Position numbers and translations under genes: made by a program. This document shows positions 42,940 to 52,702 of a DNA stretch of 64,000 bases, piece after piece. The first letter of the stretch is position 1, and every line of letters begins with the position of its first letter. The DNA is from Bradyrhizobium zhengyangense. GTDB lineage: Bacteria > Pseudomonadota > Alphaproteobacteria > Rhizobiales > Xanthobacteraceae. The notes beneath the pieces were generated by a model. The model worked only from the letters and a program-made list of their open reading frames with translations. It searched no databases and was not told the origin of the DNA. The stretch is taken from NCBI RefSeq assembly GCF_022012435.1, contig NZ_JAKLUA010000001.1, forward strand, positions 1,488,001 to 1,552,000, read 5' to 3'.

Positions 42940-44382
42940 TCATGCCGCTTTGGTCGCAAATGTCGCCCGCAAACGGCGCCAGCCGATCGCGATGCCGGTG
43001 ACGGAAAACACCAGGCCCAGTGCGCAAAGTCCGACGATCAGGCCATCGCGCAGGCGCGGATGCGCCATGAGAACGGGGAGATCGAGCGTGTGCAGCGCGC
43101 TGTAGGCCCAGCGATAGGCCCGCCGCGAGGCATCGAGCCGCTGCACGATGCTGCCATCGGCACCATCGATGTCGAACCAGAGATCGCCGCAGCGGGAGCG
43201 ATAGACGGGCGCACCGGGGACGATGGGACGGGCGGGATAGGCGTCGTTGTCGGCAAGAACGGACGCCGCGTCACATCCGGCCGCCAAACGTGGTGTCAGG
43301 CTGGAGACGTCCTGCTCCTCCAGGAATGCCATCTGCCGATCGCGGGCTGGCTCGCCTGCTTTGATCAGGGTCTGGCTGCCAAGGTCTGTCCGATCGCGCC
43401 GATAGGCGCTGCCGTTGAAGGCGAACCATTCGACTTCACGGGATGACGTCGATAGCGGCCGCTGATCGAAAGATGGAGCCGAGCGCCAGTCCGGCACCGC
43501 ATTCGTCACGCTCGCCTCAGCCGCGGTCAATTGCCCGCGTGAGAACAGCCGGCCGTGATCCATGGAGAGCCAGCCGCTGAAGATCCAGGCCAACACGAAC
43601 ATAGTCGAAAAGAGCCCGATGATGTGGTGCAGCGCGTGCCAGCCGCGGTAAGGCGACGAGATCTGGCGTCCGCGAATCCTGATCCTGATCACACCGAGCA
43701 CCGCGCCGAACATTGCCCCGATCAAGGCCAACAGCGACAGCGTCCAGATCACGCGATCCCACAGCGCCCAGTTGCTCCTGAGAACCGTTGGATAGATCCA
43801 GTGCAGGACGCTGCCGACCCAATTCCAGCCACGCTCGCTGCGGGTTGTGTCCAGTACGACCTCACCGGTGCGCGACGACACGTAGACTTCCGTTCCGGCC
43901 GCATCGCCGAGAGCGATGCGGAACAGCGGCCGGTGGCGATCGAAGCCGTTGGGGACGCTCCATTGATCGTAGTCCGCGCGCGCAACGATCGTGGCGCGTG
44001 CGGCATCGAGCCCGCGTCGGCGGGCATGGTCTTGCGCAATGGCGAGCGCGGTATCGGGAAACTCCACCGACGCGGCGGCCCCGTCTGACGAATGGACAGC
44101 CCGCACGCGCGACGGTCCCGACACGACATAGACCGACCCGTCGCCGCGCTGGATCAAGCGAACGCGCGTGGCGCCGGTGATTCCGCTCGCGGTCACGGCA
44201 TCGGCAACAGCCATGACGGCCGGCCCGCGCTCCACCGGCGCCAGGCCGGCAAGGCGCTCCGCCTCGGTCAACGACGGAAACGGAACGAAATGCATCACGA
44301 TTCCGCTCGCAAACCACATCGCGAACATCAGGCAGAACGCGATCCCAAGCCAGCGGTGCAAGAGGACAATCGCGGCCATCAT
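42940..44382 (-). CDS. PepSY-associated transmembrane protein (PiuB type)
   Basis: 480-residue inner-membrane protein of the PepSY_TM family. Membrane helix at 3-30 (IVLLHRWLGIAFCLMFAMWFASGIVMHF), long periplasmic PepSY-like region (VRLIQRGDGSVYVVSG; AGTEVYVSSRTGEVVLDTTRSERG), then helices around 200-270 (WTLSLLALIGAMFGAVLGVIRIR; HALHHIIGLFSTMFVLAWIFSGWL) and one at the C-terminus. Histidines in HRWLG, HALHHIIG and HTLDLP could bind heme or metal, as proposed for siderophore-reducing members. Starts 12 bases after the TonB receptor stop, hence under the same cobalamin riboswitch. Confidence 0.85.
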   Translation of the reverse strand: MMAAIVLLHRWLGIAFCLMFAMWFASGIVMHFVPFPSLTEAERLAGLAPVERGPAVMAVADAVTASGITGATRVRLIQRGDGSVYVVSGPSRVRAVHSSDGAAASVEFPDTALAIAQDHARRRGLDAARATIVARADYDQWSVPNGFDRHRPLFRIALGDAAGTEVYVSSRTGEVVLDTTRSERGWNWVGSVLHWIYPTVLRSNWALWDRVIWTLSLLALIGAMFGAVLGVIRIRIRGRQISSPYRGWHALHHIIGLFSTMFVLAWIFSGWLSMDHGRLFSRGQLTAAEASVTNAVPDWRSAPSFDQRPLSTSSREVEWFAFNGSAYRRDRTDLGSQTLIKAGEPARDRQMAFLEEQDVSSLTPRLAAGCDAASVLADNDAYPARPIVPGAPVYRSRCGDLWFDIDGADGSIVQRLDASRRAYRWAYSALHTLDLPVLMAHPRLRDGLIVGLCALGLVFSVTGIAIGWRRLRATFATKAA

Positions 44383-44394
44383 GCGTTTATGGCC

Positions 44395-46752
44395 TCACCA
44401 TTTGAACGCAGCGGAGATCTCGTAGGTCCGCGGTGCGCCCAAGAGGACCTGGTCGGGATAGAACGGGTCGCCCCAGATCGCGTAGTGCTTGTCGGTGAAG
44501 TTACGCACCCGGAAGGTCAGGCGGGCCTGGTCGACGGCATTGAAGACCGCCTTGGGAATATCGACGAAGGCGTAGAGGTCTCCCACCGTGTACGCATTCA
44601 TCGTCACGGTGTTGGCGTCGCTGTTGGTGCGATCGCCAACATGACGACCGGTGATGCCGATCTCCACCGGCCATGGCGTGAGGAACCGCCAGGACGCGCC
44701 GGCATTGGCGACAATGCGCGGTACGTTCGGCGGCGTGTTGCCCGAGAACGAGCCGCCGACGAAATCATAGTCGGCATAGCGCGCATCGACATAGGCGATG
44801 TTGCCCCACAGACGCAAAGGCTCGATCGGGCGGATCGATCCGGCGAGCTCGACGCCCTTTGAGTCCTGCCGTCCCGCGATGTTGAGCGTCTGGCCGCCGG
44901 CTGCGGCATAGACATTTTTGCGCACGATATCGTAGGCCGAGAATGACCACTCCGCCCTGTTATCCCAGAGCACATGCTTGACGCCGGTCTCATAGGTGCG
45001 CGCGGTGGTGAGGTCGAGCGGTTGGGTCGGTCCCAGCAGGAAGATGTTGTTGGCCGAGATGTCGGCGCCGGTGGCGTACTGGCTGAAGAACGTCAGGCCC
45101 GGAACCGCTTCCCAGGTGTAGCCGATGCGCCCCGTGACGGGTGCCCACGATTTCGGGAACGGAAAGCCGGCGTTCTCCAGACCGACGACGTCGGTCGAGT
45201 TGCGATCGAGCCCGATATGCTCGACGCGCAGGCCGCCGATCAGCGCAAAAGTCCGTGTCAGCTTCAGCCGGTCCTCGAACGACAGGGCCTCGTTGTCGAT
45301 ACGCGCAGTCTGCTCTTTGGTCGTGAGCAGGCCGTAGAAGCCGCGATCGGGATCGACGAGATCGACGGAATCGCCAGGAAAATTGGCCGCACCGGGCCGG
45401 ACAAAATCGAGATAGCTCGACGAGAGCGTCGTGACGAGACGATTGTCGAGGCCAGCAATGTTCGAGTCCCAGGTCAGGTCGGTGATGTTGCCGACCAAGC
45501 GCTGGCTGTGCGCGACATAGAAACGGCTGCGATCCACTGTATTCGTCGTGGCGTTGAACGCCTCGACCTCATTGTTGAACCACGATCGCTCCGCGCCGTA
45601 AGCATAGGCCTGGCTCTTTAATGTCAGGTCGGGTGCCAGCTTCAGCTCGAAGCCGCCGCGCAGCCAGACTTCCTGTGCCACGTTGCGGTTGTCGAGCACG
45701 TTGTAATTGGTATTTAAGGTGCGATCATCGATCGTAACGGGGCCGAGATTGGTTCCGTTGGAGTTCGAGACATAAGTGCCCGAGACGATGCCTGCCGTCG
45801 CATGCGAGCTGCTAAAGGCCACGGGTACTAGCGGCGCGCCCCAATAGGCCTTGCCGCGGTCCTCGCGATACTCGATCGCGCCCCAGACCTTGAGGCTGTC
45901 GGAGATGCGGTAATTGAGCTGGCCCGAGACGTCGAACGTCTTGGTGTTGGTGTCGTCGGCAAAGCCGTTGAGCGAGGAACGGCTGACGTCGAAGCGATAG
46001 TCCAGCCCCTGCACATTGGTGCTGCCGCCCGAGCCGTAATGCGCGCGGAACGAGTTCAGCGAGTCGTACGAGAAATCGGCTTCGTTCCGGATCGGCCCCG
46101 TGTGCGGCTGCTTGGTGACGAAATTGATTGCGCCGCCGGCGGCACCCTCGCCCGATATCAGAGAGGCCGGGCCTTTGAGAATCTCCACGGCTTCAAGGTT
46201 GGCCGTGTCCATGATCCGCGAAGTCATGTTCTGCGGGCCGATCTTGATGCCGTTGTAGAGCGTGTTGATCTGGCTGTTGGTGAAGCCGCGCATCGAGAAG
46301 GCCGAGGGCTCGGCAGGATTGTCGCCGGCGGTGACGCCGACCGCGCCTTGCGCAACGTCGGAGACGGTGCGGTAGCCCTGCTCGCGCATGGTCTCGGCGG
46401 AGATCACCTCGACGGTCGCAGGCGTCTGCCGCACCGTCAGGCCGAGGCGCGAAGCGCTCTCGGCAACGGCGTTGCTATTGAGCGGCGTCGGCACCGCAGC
46501 GTTCGGCGCAACTGGCTTTGCCACCGCCGCTACGGCGACAGGCCTGCGCGCAGTCGCGCGGCGTCCGCTTGCCGCGTCCCGCGCCGGCGGTTTTGCCTGC
46601 TTGCGGGATTGCGGGGGCGACACCTCCACCGGTGGCAGAGATTGGCCGGCCTGCTGCGCGAGCGCAGCGGGCATATCGGCGGCGGCAAGAGATGTGAGAG
46701 CGGCGGACGCCAGCAGAAAGCGGCGCGGTCGTACGATACGGATGGAAGACAC
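44395..46752 (-). CDS. TonB-dependent receptor under cobalamin riboswitch control
   Basis: 785-residue outer-membrane receptor. Export signal at 1-32 (ending AALAQ), TonB-box-like LPPVEVSPP near 38, a low-complexity Ala/Pro/Arg linker to about 95, plug domain about 100-215 (TVEVISAETMREQGYRTVSDVAQG; GPASLISGEGAAGGAINFVTKQPH), then a 22-strand barrel ending with FKW. By sequence it resembles siderophore receptors (FhuA/FpvA class). GTG start at 46752 is supported by GAGGT upstream and the signal peptide. The cobalamin riboswitch upstream argues that it imports a corrinoid or cobalt/nickel complex. Confidence 0.9.
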   Translation of the reverse strand: MSSIRIVRPRRFLLASAALTSLAAADMPAALAQQAGQSLPPVEVSPPQSRKQAKPPARDAASGRRATARRPVAVAAVAKPVAPNAAVPTPLNSNAVAESASRLGLTVRQTPATVEVISAETMREQGYRTVSDVAQGAVGVTAGDNPAEPSAFSMRGFTNSQINTLYNGIKIGPQNMTSRIMDTANLEAVEILKGPASLISGEGAAGGAINFVTKQPHTGPIRNEADFSYDSLNSFRAHYGSGGSTNVQGLDYRFDVSRSSLNGFADDTNTKTFDVSGQLNYRISDSLKVWGAIEYREDRGKAYWGAPLVPVAFSSSHATAGIVSGTYVSNSNGTNLGPVTIDDRTLNTNYNVLDNRNVAQEVWLRGGFELKLAPDLTLKSQAYAYGAERSWFNNEVEAFNATTNTVDRSRFYVAHSQRLVGNITDLTWDSNIAGLDNRLVTTLSSSYLDFVRPGAANFPGDSVDLVDPDRGFYGLLTTKEQTARIDNEALSFEDRLKLTRTFALIGGLRVEHIGLDRNSTDVVGLENAGFPFPKSWAPVTGRIGYTWEAVPGLTFFSQYATGADISANNIFLLGPTQPLDLTTARTYETGVKHVLWDNRAEWSFSAYDIVRKNVYAAAGGQTLNIAGRQDSKGVELAGSIRPIEPLRLWGNIAYVDARYADYDFVGGSFSGNTPPNVPRIVANAGASWRFLTPWPVEIGITGRHVGDRTNSDANTVTMNAYTVGDLYAFVDIPKAVFNAVDQARLTFRVRNFTDKHYAIWGDPFYPDQVLLGAPRTYEISAAFKW

Positions 46753-46768
46753 GGTCCTGGACCTCGGT

Positions 46769-46789
46769 GTGACGTCAGTGGCACGTCAC
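46769..46789 (-). promoter_or_regulatory. Hairpin just upstream of the TonB receptor ribosome binding site
   Basis: On the minus strand GTGACGT (46789-46783), 7-base loop, ACGTCAC (46775-46769): a perfect 7-bp stem directly before GAGGT (about 46766-46762) of the GTG start. Probably part of the riboswitch expression platform. Confidence 0.4.
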
Positions 46790-46880
46790 CGCGAACCAAG
46801 GTCCCATCATCAGGCTATAAGCCCTCCGATGAAGCCGAATGTCTGTACTCCCCGACCGACATCTTCGCGTGTGACCACGG

Positions 46881-47065
46881 CTGACGGCAGGTCTCCTGGC
46901 TCGCGGGTCGTGACCGCTTCGTCGCCTTCCCGGGACCGAGGACCCAGTGGCTTGTGACGAAGGATTCACCGCTTACAGTTGCGGGGGCAGCTGCGGCGTT
47001 GGGGACAACGTCCCCGCACCGCATTCCCTTTTCATCCCCTTTCGGGGAAACCGTCGCGAGCATCT
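46881..47065 (-). promoter_or_regulatory. Cobalamin riboswitch 1 (upstream of TonB receptor and PepSY genes)
   Basis: On the minus strand the conserved cobalamin aptamer elements occur in order: GGGAATGCGGTGCGGGG, CTGCCCCCGCAACTGTAAGC, CCACTGGG, CGGGAAGGCG and the B12-box end CAGGAGACCTGCC (near 46898-46886). The leader reads into the TonB receptor 130 bases downstream. Bound adenosylcobalamin is expected to switch the receptor off. The promoter must lie in the 77 bases up to the divergent gene at 47143. Confidence 0.93.
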
Positions 47066-47142
47066 AGGATTACGGCAAAGACAGAGTCAATGTGCCGATG
47101 CGGCGATATTGCCGCAGCGGCCAATTTCCCCGGGAGATCTGC

Positions 47143-47715
47143 ATGGAAGGCGAGACCTTCCTCTGGCTGATACGGCATGCCCCCGTCGACGGCATCGCAG
47201 GGGCCATCCACGCCAATGACGCGCCCGCCGACCTCGGCGATCACGCGCAGCTGGAGGCGCTGCGTCTGTGCCTGCCGCGCGATGCGGCGAGCTATGCGAG
47301 CCCGGCCCGACGCACGGTCGAGACGGCGCGGGCGCTGGGGCTCGCGCCCGAGCTGGTGGCTGAATTCAGCGAGCAGGATTTTGGCGATTGGACCGGCCGG
47401 CGGCATGACGAGCTCGCTCGCAGCGGTGGCGAGGCCTATGCGCGGTTCTGGAGCGATCCCGCAAAAGGACGGCCGCCGGGCGGTCAAAGCTTTGAGGATC
47501 AGATCGCGCGCGTCCGGCTGGGTCTCGCACGGATCGGCGCGGGTTCGGCAGCGCTGGTCGTGCATTCCGGCACCATCCGCGCCGCGCTCTGCATCGCGCT
47601 CGACCTGACGCCGCCAGCCGCCTTGCGCTTCGTGATCGATCCGCTGTCGCTAACCAGGATCGACCGGCTCGCGACCGGCTGGCGTGTCGTGTCGGTCAAT
47701 CAGCGAGTCAGCTAG
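47143..47715 (+). CDS. Histidine phosphatase family protein, probable CobC-type alpha-ribazole phosphatase
   Basis: 190-residue phosphoglycerate-mutase-like phosphatase. Catalytic histidine in FLWLIRHAP (residue 11), second motif YASPARRTVETARAL, acid block FSEQDFGDWTGRRHDEL, and the second histidine in ALVVHSGTIRAAL. ATG at 47143 with GGGAG upstream. It converges with cobT (8-base overlap). Position in the cobalamin locus suggests removal of phosphate from alpha-ribazole phosphate or adenosylcobalamin phosphate (enteric CobC activity). The CobC name is used differently in Pseudomonas denitrificans. Confidence 0.85.
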   Translation: MEGETFLWLIRHAPVDGIAGAIHANDAPADLGDHAQLEALRLCLPRDAASYASPARRTVETARALGLAPELVAEFSEQDFGDWTGRRHDELARSGGEAYARFWSDPAKGRPPGGQSFEDQIARVRLGLARIGAGSAALVVHSGTIRAALCIALDLTPPAALRFVIDPLSLTRIDRLATGWRVVSVNQRVS

Positions 47716-48760
47716 GCCTGTCAGGCACATTGGCCTGCGCGAACGTTGCCATGTCGTTGTGGAGCGCGCAGGCCGATCGCACCAGCGGCAACGCGATCGC
47801 GGCGCCCGAGCCCTCGCCAAGCCTGAGATCGAGGCTGATCAAGGGCTGCACGTTTAGTGCGCGCAGCACCAGCCGATGCCCCTGCTCCGCCGATTGATGC
47901 GACGGCAGCAGGAACGGCTGGCACGACGGGTTGAGCCGCACTGCTGCCAGTGCTGCGACCGAGACGATGAAACCGTCGATCAGCACGGGAATGCGCGCCT
48001 GCGCGGCCGCGATGATCGCGCCGGAAATGGCCGCGATCTCGAGGCCGCCGACGGCACACAGGATCTTCTCGGGCGAGGTGCCCGCCACGCCATGACGCGC
48101 GATCGCGGCCTCGATCACGCGCACCTTGTGCGCGCGGCCCGCCGCATCGACGCCGGTACCACTGCCCGCGATCTCCTCGGCGCTGATGCCGAGCAGGCTT
48201 GCGGCCATCGCCGCAGACGTTGTGGTGTTACCGATGCCCATTTCACCGAAGATCAGCAGATCGGGCTGACTGGCCTTCACCCGCGCTACTGCGCGCTGGC
48301 CGGCCTCGAAGGCAAATGCCAGCTCCGCCGGCGTGAGCGCAGGCTCAACGCTGAAATCGCGCGTGCCGTGGCGCGGCTTGTCGGTGACGATGCCCGGCAA
48401 CGCGTCCTCGGCCAGCGTGCCGGCGTCGACCACTTCCAGGCTGGAGCCCAGCTCACGCGCCAGCACCGAGATTGCAGCACCTCCGGACGCAAAGTTCGCC
48501 ATCATCGCGATGGTAACGGCTTGCGGATAGGCCGACACGCCCTGTGCGACGATGCCGTGATCGCCGGCGAAGATGATGATCGGCACGCGCGTCGCGCGCG
48601 GACGTTCGCTCGCCTGCAGGCCCGCAAGCTCGATCGCGAGCTGCTCGAGCCGGCCGAGCGCCCCGGTCGGTTTCGTCAGTTGCGCCTGCCGCGCGATGGC
48701 CGCCTCGCGATGATCAGCGGAGATCTCGGGGCATTTCTGGGTGATCCATTCGGGGAGCAT
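47708..48760 (-). CDS. cobT: Nicotinate-nucleotide--dimethylbenzimidazole phosphoribosyltransferase CobT
   Basis: 350 residues. Makes alpha-ribazole phosphate for the lower ligand of cobalamin. The catalytic glutamate is E316 in DLRLGEGSGAA; other family signatures are KPTGALGRLEQLA, FAGDHGIVAQGVSAYP and GEMGIGNTTTSAA. ATG at 48760 has GCGAGGCAGC-like purines upstream; an in-frame extension to 48844 lacks support. Enteric and PGAP naming; not the CobT cobaltochelatase subunit. Follows cobF by 10 bases at the end of the minus-strand cob operon. Confidence 0.95.
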   Translation of the reverse strand: MLPEWITQKCPEISADHREAAIARQAQLTKPTGALGRLEQLAIELAGLQASERPRATRVPIIIFAGDHGIVAQGVSAYPQAVTIAMMANFASGGAAISVLARELGSSLEVVDAGTLAEDALPGIVTDKPRHGTRDFSVEPALTPAELAFAFEAGQRAVARVKASQPDLLIFGEMGIGNTTTSAAMAASLLGISAEEIAGSGTGVDAAGRAHKVRVIEAAIARHGVAGTSPEKILCAVGGLEIAAISGAIIAAAQARIPVLIDGFIVSVAALAAVRLNPSCQPFLLPSHQSAEQGHRLVLRALNVQPLISLDLRLGEGSGAAIALPLVRSACALHNDMATFAQANVPDRPS

Positions 48761-48770
48761 GCTGCCTCGC

Positions 48771-49520
48771 TTATGGCCTGCGCTTGAGAATGTAGCTGTC
48801 CATGATCCAGCCATGACGCTCGCGCGCGTCTTGCCGCGCGGCAACGATGCGCGAGCCCACTTCGGCCAGCGTGCCGGACAGAATGATCTGGTCGGTCATA
48901 CCGAGATAGGCACCCCACCAGATGTGAAGGCCTTCAGGATCCAGCGACTGAAACGCCGTGCCGCCGTCGAGCATCACAACGACGGTATCGACGCCTTGAG
49001 GCCAGCCGCCTTCGCGCAAGCGCCGCCCCGTCGTCACCAGAAACGGCTCGCCGATATCGTTGAGCGGCAGCGCATGCGCCGCGCACAGCGCCTGGATCGA
49101 GGTGATGCCCGGCACGACCTCGATGTTTGGCAACGGATTGAGCCGCCGCGCGATGCGCAGCGACGAATCGTAGAGCGAGGGATCGCCCCAGATCAGCAGC
49201 GCGGCCTTGCCCTCACCGCCGAGATGATGGGCGATCGTCTGCGACCAGCTCGCGGCGACCGCGTCGTGCCAATCGTCCACGCCCTTGCGGTAGTCAGCCT
49301 CGCTGGCGTCACGCACAGGAAGATCGAACTCGGCGATCCGCGTGGTGGCGTTGGTGAGCACATCGGCGCAAATTGTTCGCCTGAGATCGGCGAGATCGGA
49401 TTTTGCGGCGCCCTTGCGTGGGATCAGGACCAGATCTGCCGCGTTGATCGCGCCAATCGCAGCCTGCGTGAGCTGCGCGGGATCGCCGCAACCGATGCCG
49501 ATCAGAGACAGCTTCATCAT
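48771..49520 (-). CDS. cobF: Precorrin-6A synthase (deacetylating) CobF
   Basis: 249-residue SAM-dependent methyltransferase of the tetrapyrrole methylase fold that methylates C1 of precorrin-5 with loss of acetate. GIGCGDPAQLT near the N-terminus, LIWGDPSLYDSSLRIARRL at the SAM site, VVPGITSIQALCAAHALPL. CobF is specific for the aerobic route. Starts with a 4-base overlap with cobA. Confidence 0.94.
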   Translation of the reverse strand: MMKLSLIGIGCGDPAQLTQAAIGAINAADLVLIPRKGAAKSDLADLRRTICADVLTNATTRIAEFDLPVRDASEADYRKGVDDWHDAVAASWSQTIAHHLGGEGKAALLIWGDPSLYDSSLRIARRLNPLPNIEVVPGITSIQALCAAHALPLNDIGEPFLVTTGRRLREGGWPQGVDTVVVMLDGGTAFQSLDPEGLHIWWGAYLGMTDQIILSGTLAEVGSRIVAARQDARERHGWIMDSYILKRRP

Positions 49521-50248
49521 GACGATGCGCCCTCCGCCAGCGCGCCGAACATGATGACCGCGGCCGTGGAGGCCGCACCGCCGCGGCTCAGCTGATCGGC
49601 CAGCTCGACAATAGTGGTGCGGACCAGGCGCTCATCGGCACGGCCGAGAGATTCCGCGAACAATGCCGGCGTGCTCGGCGAGAGGCCATGCTCGATCAGC
49701 TTCGCGACCAGCGCCGGAAAGGTTCTCCGGCCCATATAGACCACGGTCGTCGCATCGGGATCGGCCAGCGCGGTCCAGTTCAGATTTGGGGGCAGCTCGC
49801 CGGTGACATCGGCACCGGTCATGAATTGCACCCGGCGCGAGGTGTGACGACGTGTCAGCGGGATGCCAGCTTGCGCGGCGGCGACGCAGGCCGAGGTGAC
49901 GCCGGGAATGATCTCATAGCCGACGCCGGCCTCGCGCAGCGTCTCCAGCTCCTCCTCAAGTCGACCAAAGATGCCGGCATCGCCCGATTTCAGCCGCACG
50001 ACGCGGACGCCCGTGGCTGCGTAGTCAACCAGCAGGCGGTTGACATGATGCTGCTTCGTCGACGGCCGCCCTGCCCGCTTCCCGACAGCGACGAGGTTGG
50101 CCCCGGGTCGCACCAAATCGAGGATCGCGCCGGAGGCAAGATCGTCATAGAGCACGACATCCGCCTCGCGCAGCCGCGCAGCGCCCTTGAGCGTGAGCAA
50201 TTCAGGATCGCCGGGGCCGGCGGAGACGAAGGAAACAAAGCCGCTCAC
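49517..50248 (-). CDS. cobA: Uroporphyrinogen-III C-methyltransferase CobA
   Basis: 243 residues; makes precorrin-2 from uroporphyrinogen III using two SAM, the branch point into cobalamin. VSAGPGDPELLTLKGAARLREADVVLYDDL, GKRAGRPSTKQHHVNRLL and RLKSGDAGIFGRLEEELETL are diagnostic of the SUMT family. It has no CysG-type siroheme domain. Four-base overlaps to cobB and cobF. Not to be confused with the enteric CobA adenosyltransferase; that function is cobO here. Confidence 0.94.
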   Translation of the reverse strand: MSGFVSFVSAGPGDPELLTLKGAARLREADVVLYDDLASGAILDLVRPGANLVAVGKRAGRPSTKQHHVNRLLVDYAATGVRVVRLKSGDAGIFGRLEEELETLREAGVGYEIIPGVTSACVAAAQAGIPLTRRHTSRRVQFMTGADVTGELPPNLNWTALADPDATTVVYMGRRTFPALVAKLIEHGLSPSTPALFAESLGRADERLVRTTIVELADQLSRGGAASTAAVIMFGALAEGASS

Positions 50249-51558
50249 CGGTCCTCCGCGATCAGATGAAAGAACGTGCCGGTGGCGTGGCCGCGCCGCG
50301 AGCCGGTCTCGGCGATGACCGCGCCGGTTGCGTCGTGCACGACCGCCAGCGGCGTGTCTGGCTGGGCCAGGATCGTCGAATAGTGAAATTCATGGCCGCG
50401 CAAACGCGCGCCAACCTGATGCCCCGGCATCGGCGCCGCGAGCGCGGCAAGGCGATAGCCCAGATGCATGCGGCGCTTGGCAAAGCTCGTCTCCAGACCG
50501 AGCAGGCCCGTCATCTCATGACGGATACCCTCGGCATCGGTCAAAGCAGTGCCGAGCACCATATACCCCCCGCATTCGCCGTGCACCGGTCGCGTCTCGG
50601 CGAAGGCGCGCAGGCCGCTGCGGAAGCGCATGTTCGCCGCGATCTTTCCGGCGTGAAGCTCGGGATAGCCGCCGGGGAGCCAGCACACATCGGCGCTGGC
50701 GTCGGGCTCTTCATCCGCCAGCGGCGAGAAGGTCGAGATCTCCGCGCCGGCCGCGCGCCAGGCTTCCAGCATGTGCGGATAGACGAAGGAGAACGCGGCA
50801 TCGCGGGCGAGCGCGATGCGTTGGCCGGGCGGCATCACGTTCAGGCCATTCGTTACGCCTTGCGGCGACCTGGAAGTCGCCGACCGCAGCACCGCATCGA
50901 GATCCACATGCTCGGAGACAAAGCGCGCGGCCTCGTCGATCAGCTTGCCGATCTCCGCCTGCTCCTCGGCCTGCACAAGGCCAAGATGCCGCTTCGGCAG
51001 GCTGATCTCCGCATGGCGCGGCAGCGCGCCGAACACGGCGATGCCGGCCTCGTTGAGCGCGCGCCGCACAAGGTCTTCGTGACGCGGGCTGGCGACGCGA
51101 TTGAGCACGACGCCCGCAAGGCGCACGCCGGCGCGATAATCGCGAAGACCCGCGGCGATCGCCGCGGCCGTCTGCGCCTGCCCGGAGGGATCGATCACCA
51201 ACACCACCGGCCAGCCCAGCATCTCCGCGATATCAGCGGTGGCGCCGGTGCCGGTGACACCGCGCGCGGCGACGCCGTCGAACAGGCCCATCGAGCCCTC
51301 GGCGAGCACGATGTCGGCGTCGCTGCCACGGCTCACCAAATGTTCGATCGTCGCGCGGTCCATCGCCCAGCTATCGACGTTGACCGAAGCACGGCCTGTG
51401 GCGGCTGCGTGGAAGGCCGGATCGATATAATCTGGGCCGCTCTTGAAACACTGCACGTTCAAGCCGCGATGGCGCCAGGCGCGCGCGAGCGCCAGCGTCA
51501 GCGTGGTCTTGCCGACGCCGGAGGCCGGCGCGGAGATGACAAGGCCTGCCGCCATCAC
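50245..51558 (-). CDS. cobB: Cobyrinate (hydrogenobyrinate) a,c-diamide synthase CobB
   Basis: 437 residues: N-terminal dethiobiotin-synthetase-like ATPase ([21 protein letters not shown]-loop about 9-17; [18 protein letters not shown]) and C-terminal class-I glutamine amidotransferase with the cysteine in [12 protein letters not shown] and histidine in GHEFHYS. Amidates the a and c side chains in the aerobic path on hydrogenobyrinic acid. Overlaps cobM and cobA by 4 bases each. Confidence 0.94.
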   Translation of the reverse strand: MMAAGLVISAPASGVGKTTLTLALARAWRHRGLNVQCFKSGPDYIDPAFHAAATGRASVNVDSWAMDRATIEHLVSRGSDADIVLAEGSMGLFDGVAARGVTGTGATADIAEMLGWPVVLVIDPSGQAQTAAAIAAGLRDYRAGVRLAGVVLNRVASPRHEDLVRRALNEAGIAVFGALPRHAEISLPKRHLGLVQAEEQAEIGKLIDEAARFVSEHVDLDAVLRSATSRSPQGVTNGLNVMPPGQRIALARDAAFSFVYPHMLEAWRAAGAEISTFSPLADEEPDASADVCWLPGGYPELHAGKIAANMRFRSGLRAFAETRPVHGECGGYMVLGTALTDAEGIRHEMTGLLGLETSFAKRRMHLGYRLAALAAPMPGHQVGARLRGHEFHYSTILAQPDTPLAVVHDATGAVIAETGSRRGHATGTFFHLIAEDR

Positions 51559-52337
51559 GACGCCTCCGGAAAGCGCGGCTCAGCGCCGACGGGCCGGTAG
51601 CGCCGGTCGTATTCAGCAGCATAAAGCCGGCTCTCGTCGAAATCCGCGGTGCCAAGTGTCCTGCCGACCAGGATCAGCGCGGTGCGTTCCATCTCGGCAG
51701 CTACAATGGCATCGAGCGTTGCCAGTGTGGCGCGGACGATGCGCTGGTCCGGCCAGCTCGCGCGCCAGACGATCGCGACCGGGCAATCCCCGCCATAATG
51801 CGGGGTGAGTTCGGCAACGACCTTGTCGAGCAGATGAATCGACAGGTGAATGGCGAGCACGGCGCCGGTCGCGGCGAAGGCCGCGAGCTTCTCGCCCTCG
51901 GGCATTGCGCTGGCCCGGCCCGGTGTGCGCGTCAGCACGACTGACTGGGCAAGACCGGGCAGTGTCAGTTCGGTTTCGAGCGCCGCGGCGGCCGCGGAGA
52001 AGGACGGCACGCCGGGCGTGACCGTGACCGGAATGCCGAGCGCGCGCAGACGGCGAAGCTGCTCGCCCATCGCCGACCAGATCGAGAGATCGCCGGAATG
52101 CAGCCGTGCGACATCCTTGCCCTCGGCATGGGCGGCGGCAATCTCGGCCATGATCTCGTCGAGCGACAGCGGCGCGGTGTTGACGATACGCGCACCCGGC
52201 GGGCAATGCGCCAGCACGCCCTCGGGCACCAGCGAGCCCGCATAGAGGCAGACCGGACAGGACGCGATCAGATCGCGCCCCCGCAGCGTGAGAAGATCGG
52301 CTGCGCCCGGCCCGGCGCCGATGAAGTGCACCGTCAT
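51555..52337 (-). CDS. cobM: Precorrin-4 C11-methyltransferase CobM
   Basis: 260-residue tetrapyrrole methylase. N-terminal [35 protein letters not shown] is diagnostic of CobM/CbiF, with [20 protein letters not shown] and [25 protein letters not shown] further on. Transfers a methyl from SAM to C11 of precorrin-4. Linked by 4-base overlaps to cobE and cobB. Confidence 0.94.
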   Translation of the reverse strand: MTVHFIGAGPGAADLLTLRGRDLIASCPVCLYAGSLVPEGVLAHCPPGARIVNTAPLSLDEIMAEIAAAHAEGKDVARLHSGDLSIWSAMGEQLRRLRALGIPVTVTPGVPSFSAAAAALETELTLPGLAQSVVLTRTPGRASAMPEGEKLAAFAATGAVLAIHLSIHLLDKVVAELTPHYGGDCPVAIVWRASWPDQRIVRATLATLDAIVAAEMERTALILVGRTLGTADFDESRLYAAEYDRRYRPVGAEPRFPEAS

Positions 52338-52702
52338 GGGCCGTCTCCTTCCGCGATCGCGGCGGTCGCGGTGCGATCCTGCGAGATCGCGCGCGTCGCG
52401 ATCAATCGCGCGCGGACGCCGGCGGCCGCGAGAGCTGCTGCCTCAGCGACCGATCCTGTGCCGAACGTTTCGGCGATCCGCTTCGACTGCGTCGGCGTTT
52501 CGATGGATGCCAGCACGTCGGCTGGCACAGCCTTGATCGGAACGCCACACTCGTGCGCCAGCTGCTTCAGCACCTCCGCGTCAGCCTTGTCGCTGATGGT
52601 CGCTACGGCCGCGAGGCCGCCTGGGCCGCCTGCGGCCACGAGCGCTTCGCGCAATGAGGCCAGCGTCGCTTCCTTCTTGAATCCGAGCCCGGCGACCTTC
52701 AT
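52334..52702 (-). CDS. cobE: CobE (CbiG C-terminal domain-like) cobalamin biosynthesis protein
   Basis: 122 residues: [68 protein letters not shown]-like segments (the real text begins [20 protein letters not shown]). Matches the CobE/CbiG_C family, needed in the ring-contraction section but with a poorly defined reaction. ATG at 52702 overlaps the cobL stop by 4 bases. A longer in-frame extension upstream only shadows cobL. Confidence 0.88.
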   Translation of the reverse strand: MKVAGLGFKKEATLASLREALVAAGGPGGLAAVATISDKADAEVLKQLAHECGVPIKAVPADVLASIETPTQSKRIAETFGTGSVAEAAALAAAGVRARLIATRAISQDRTATAAIAEGDGP

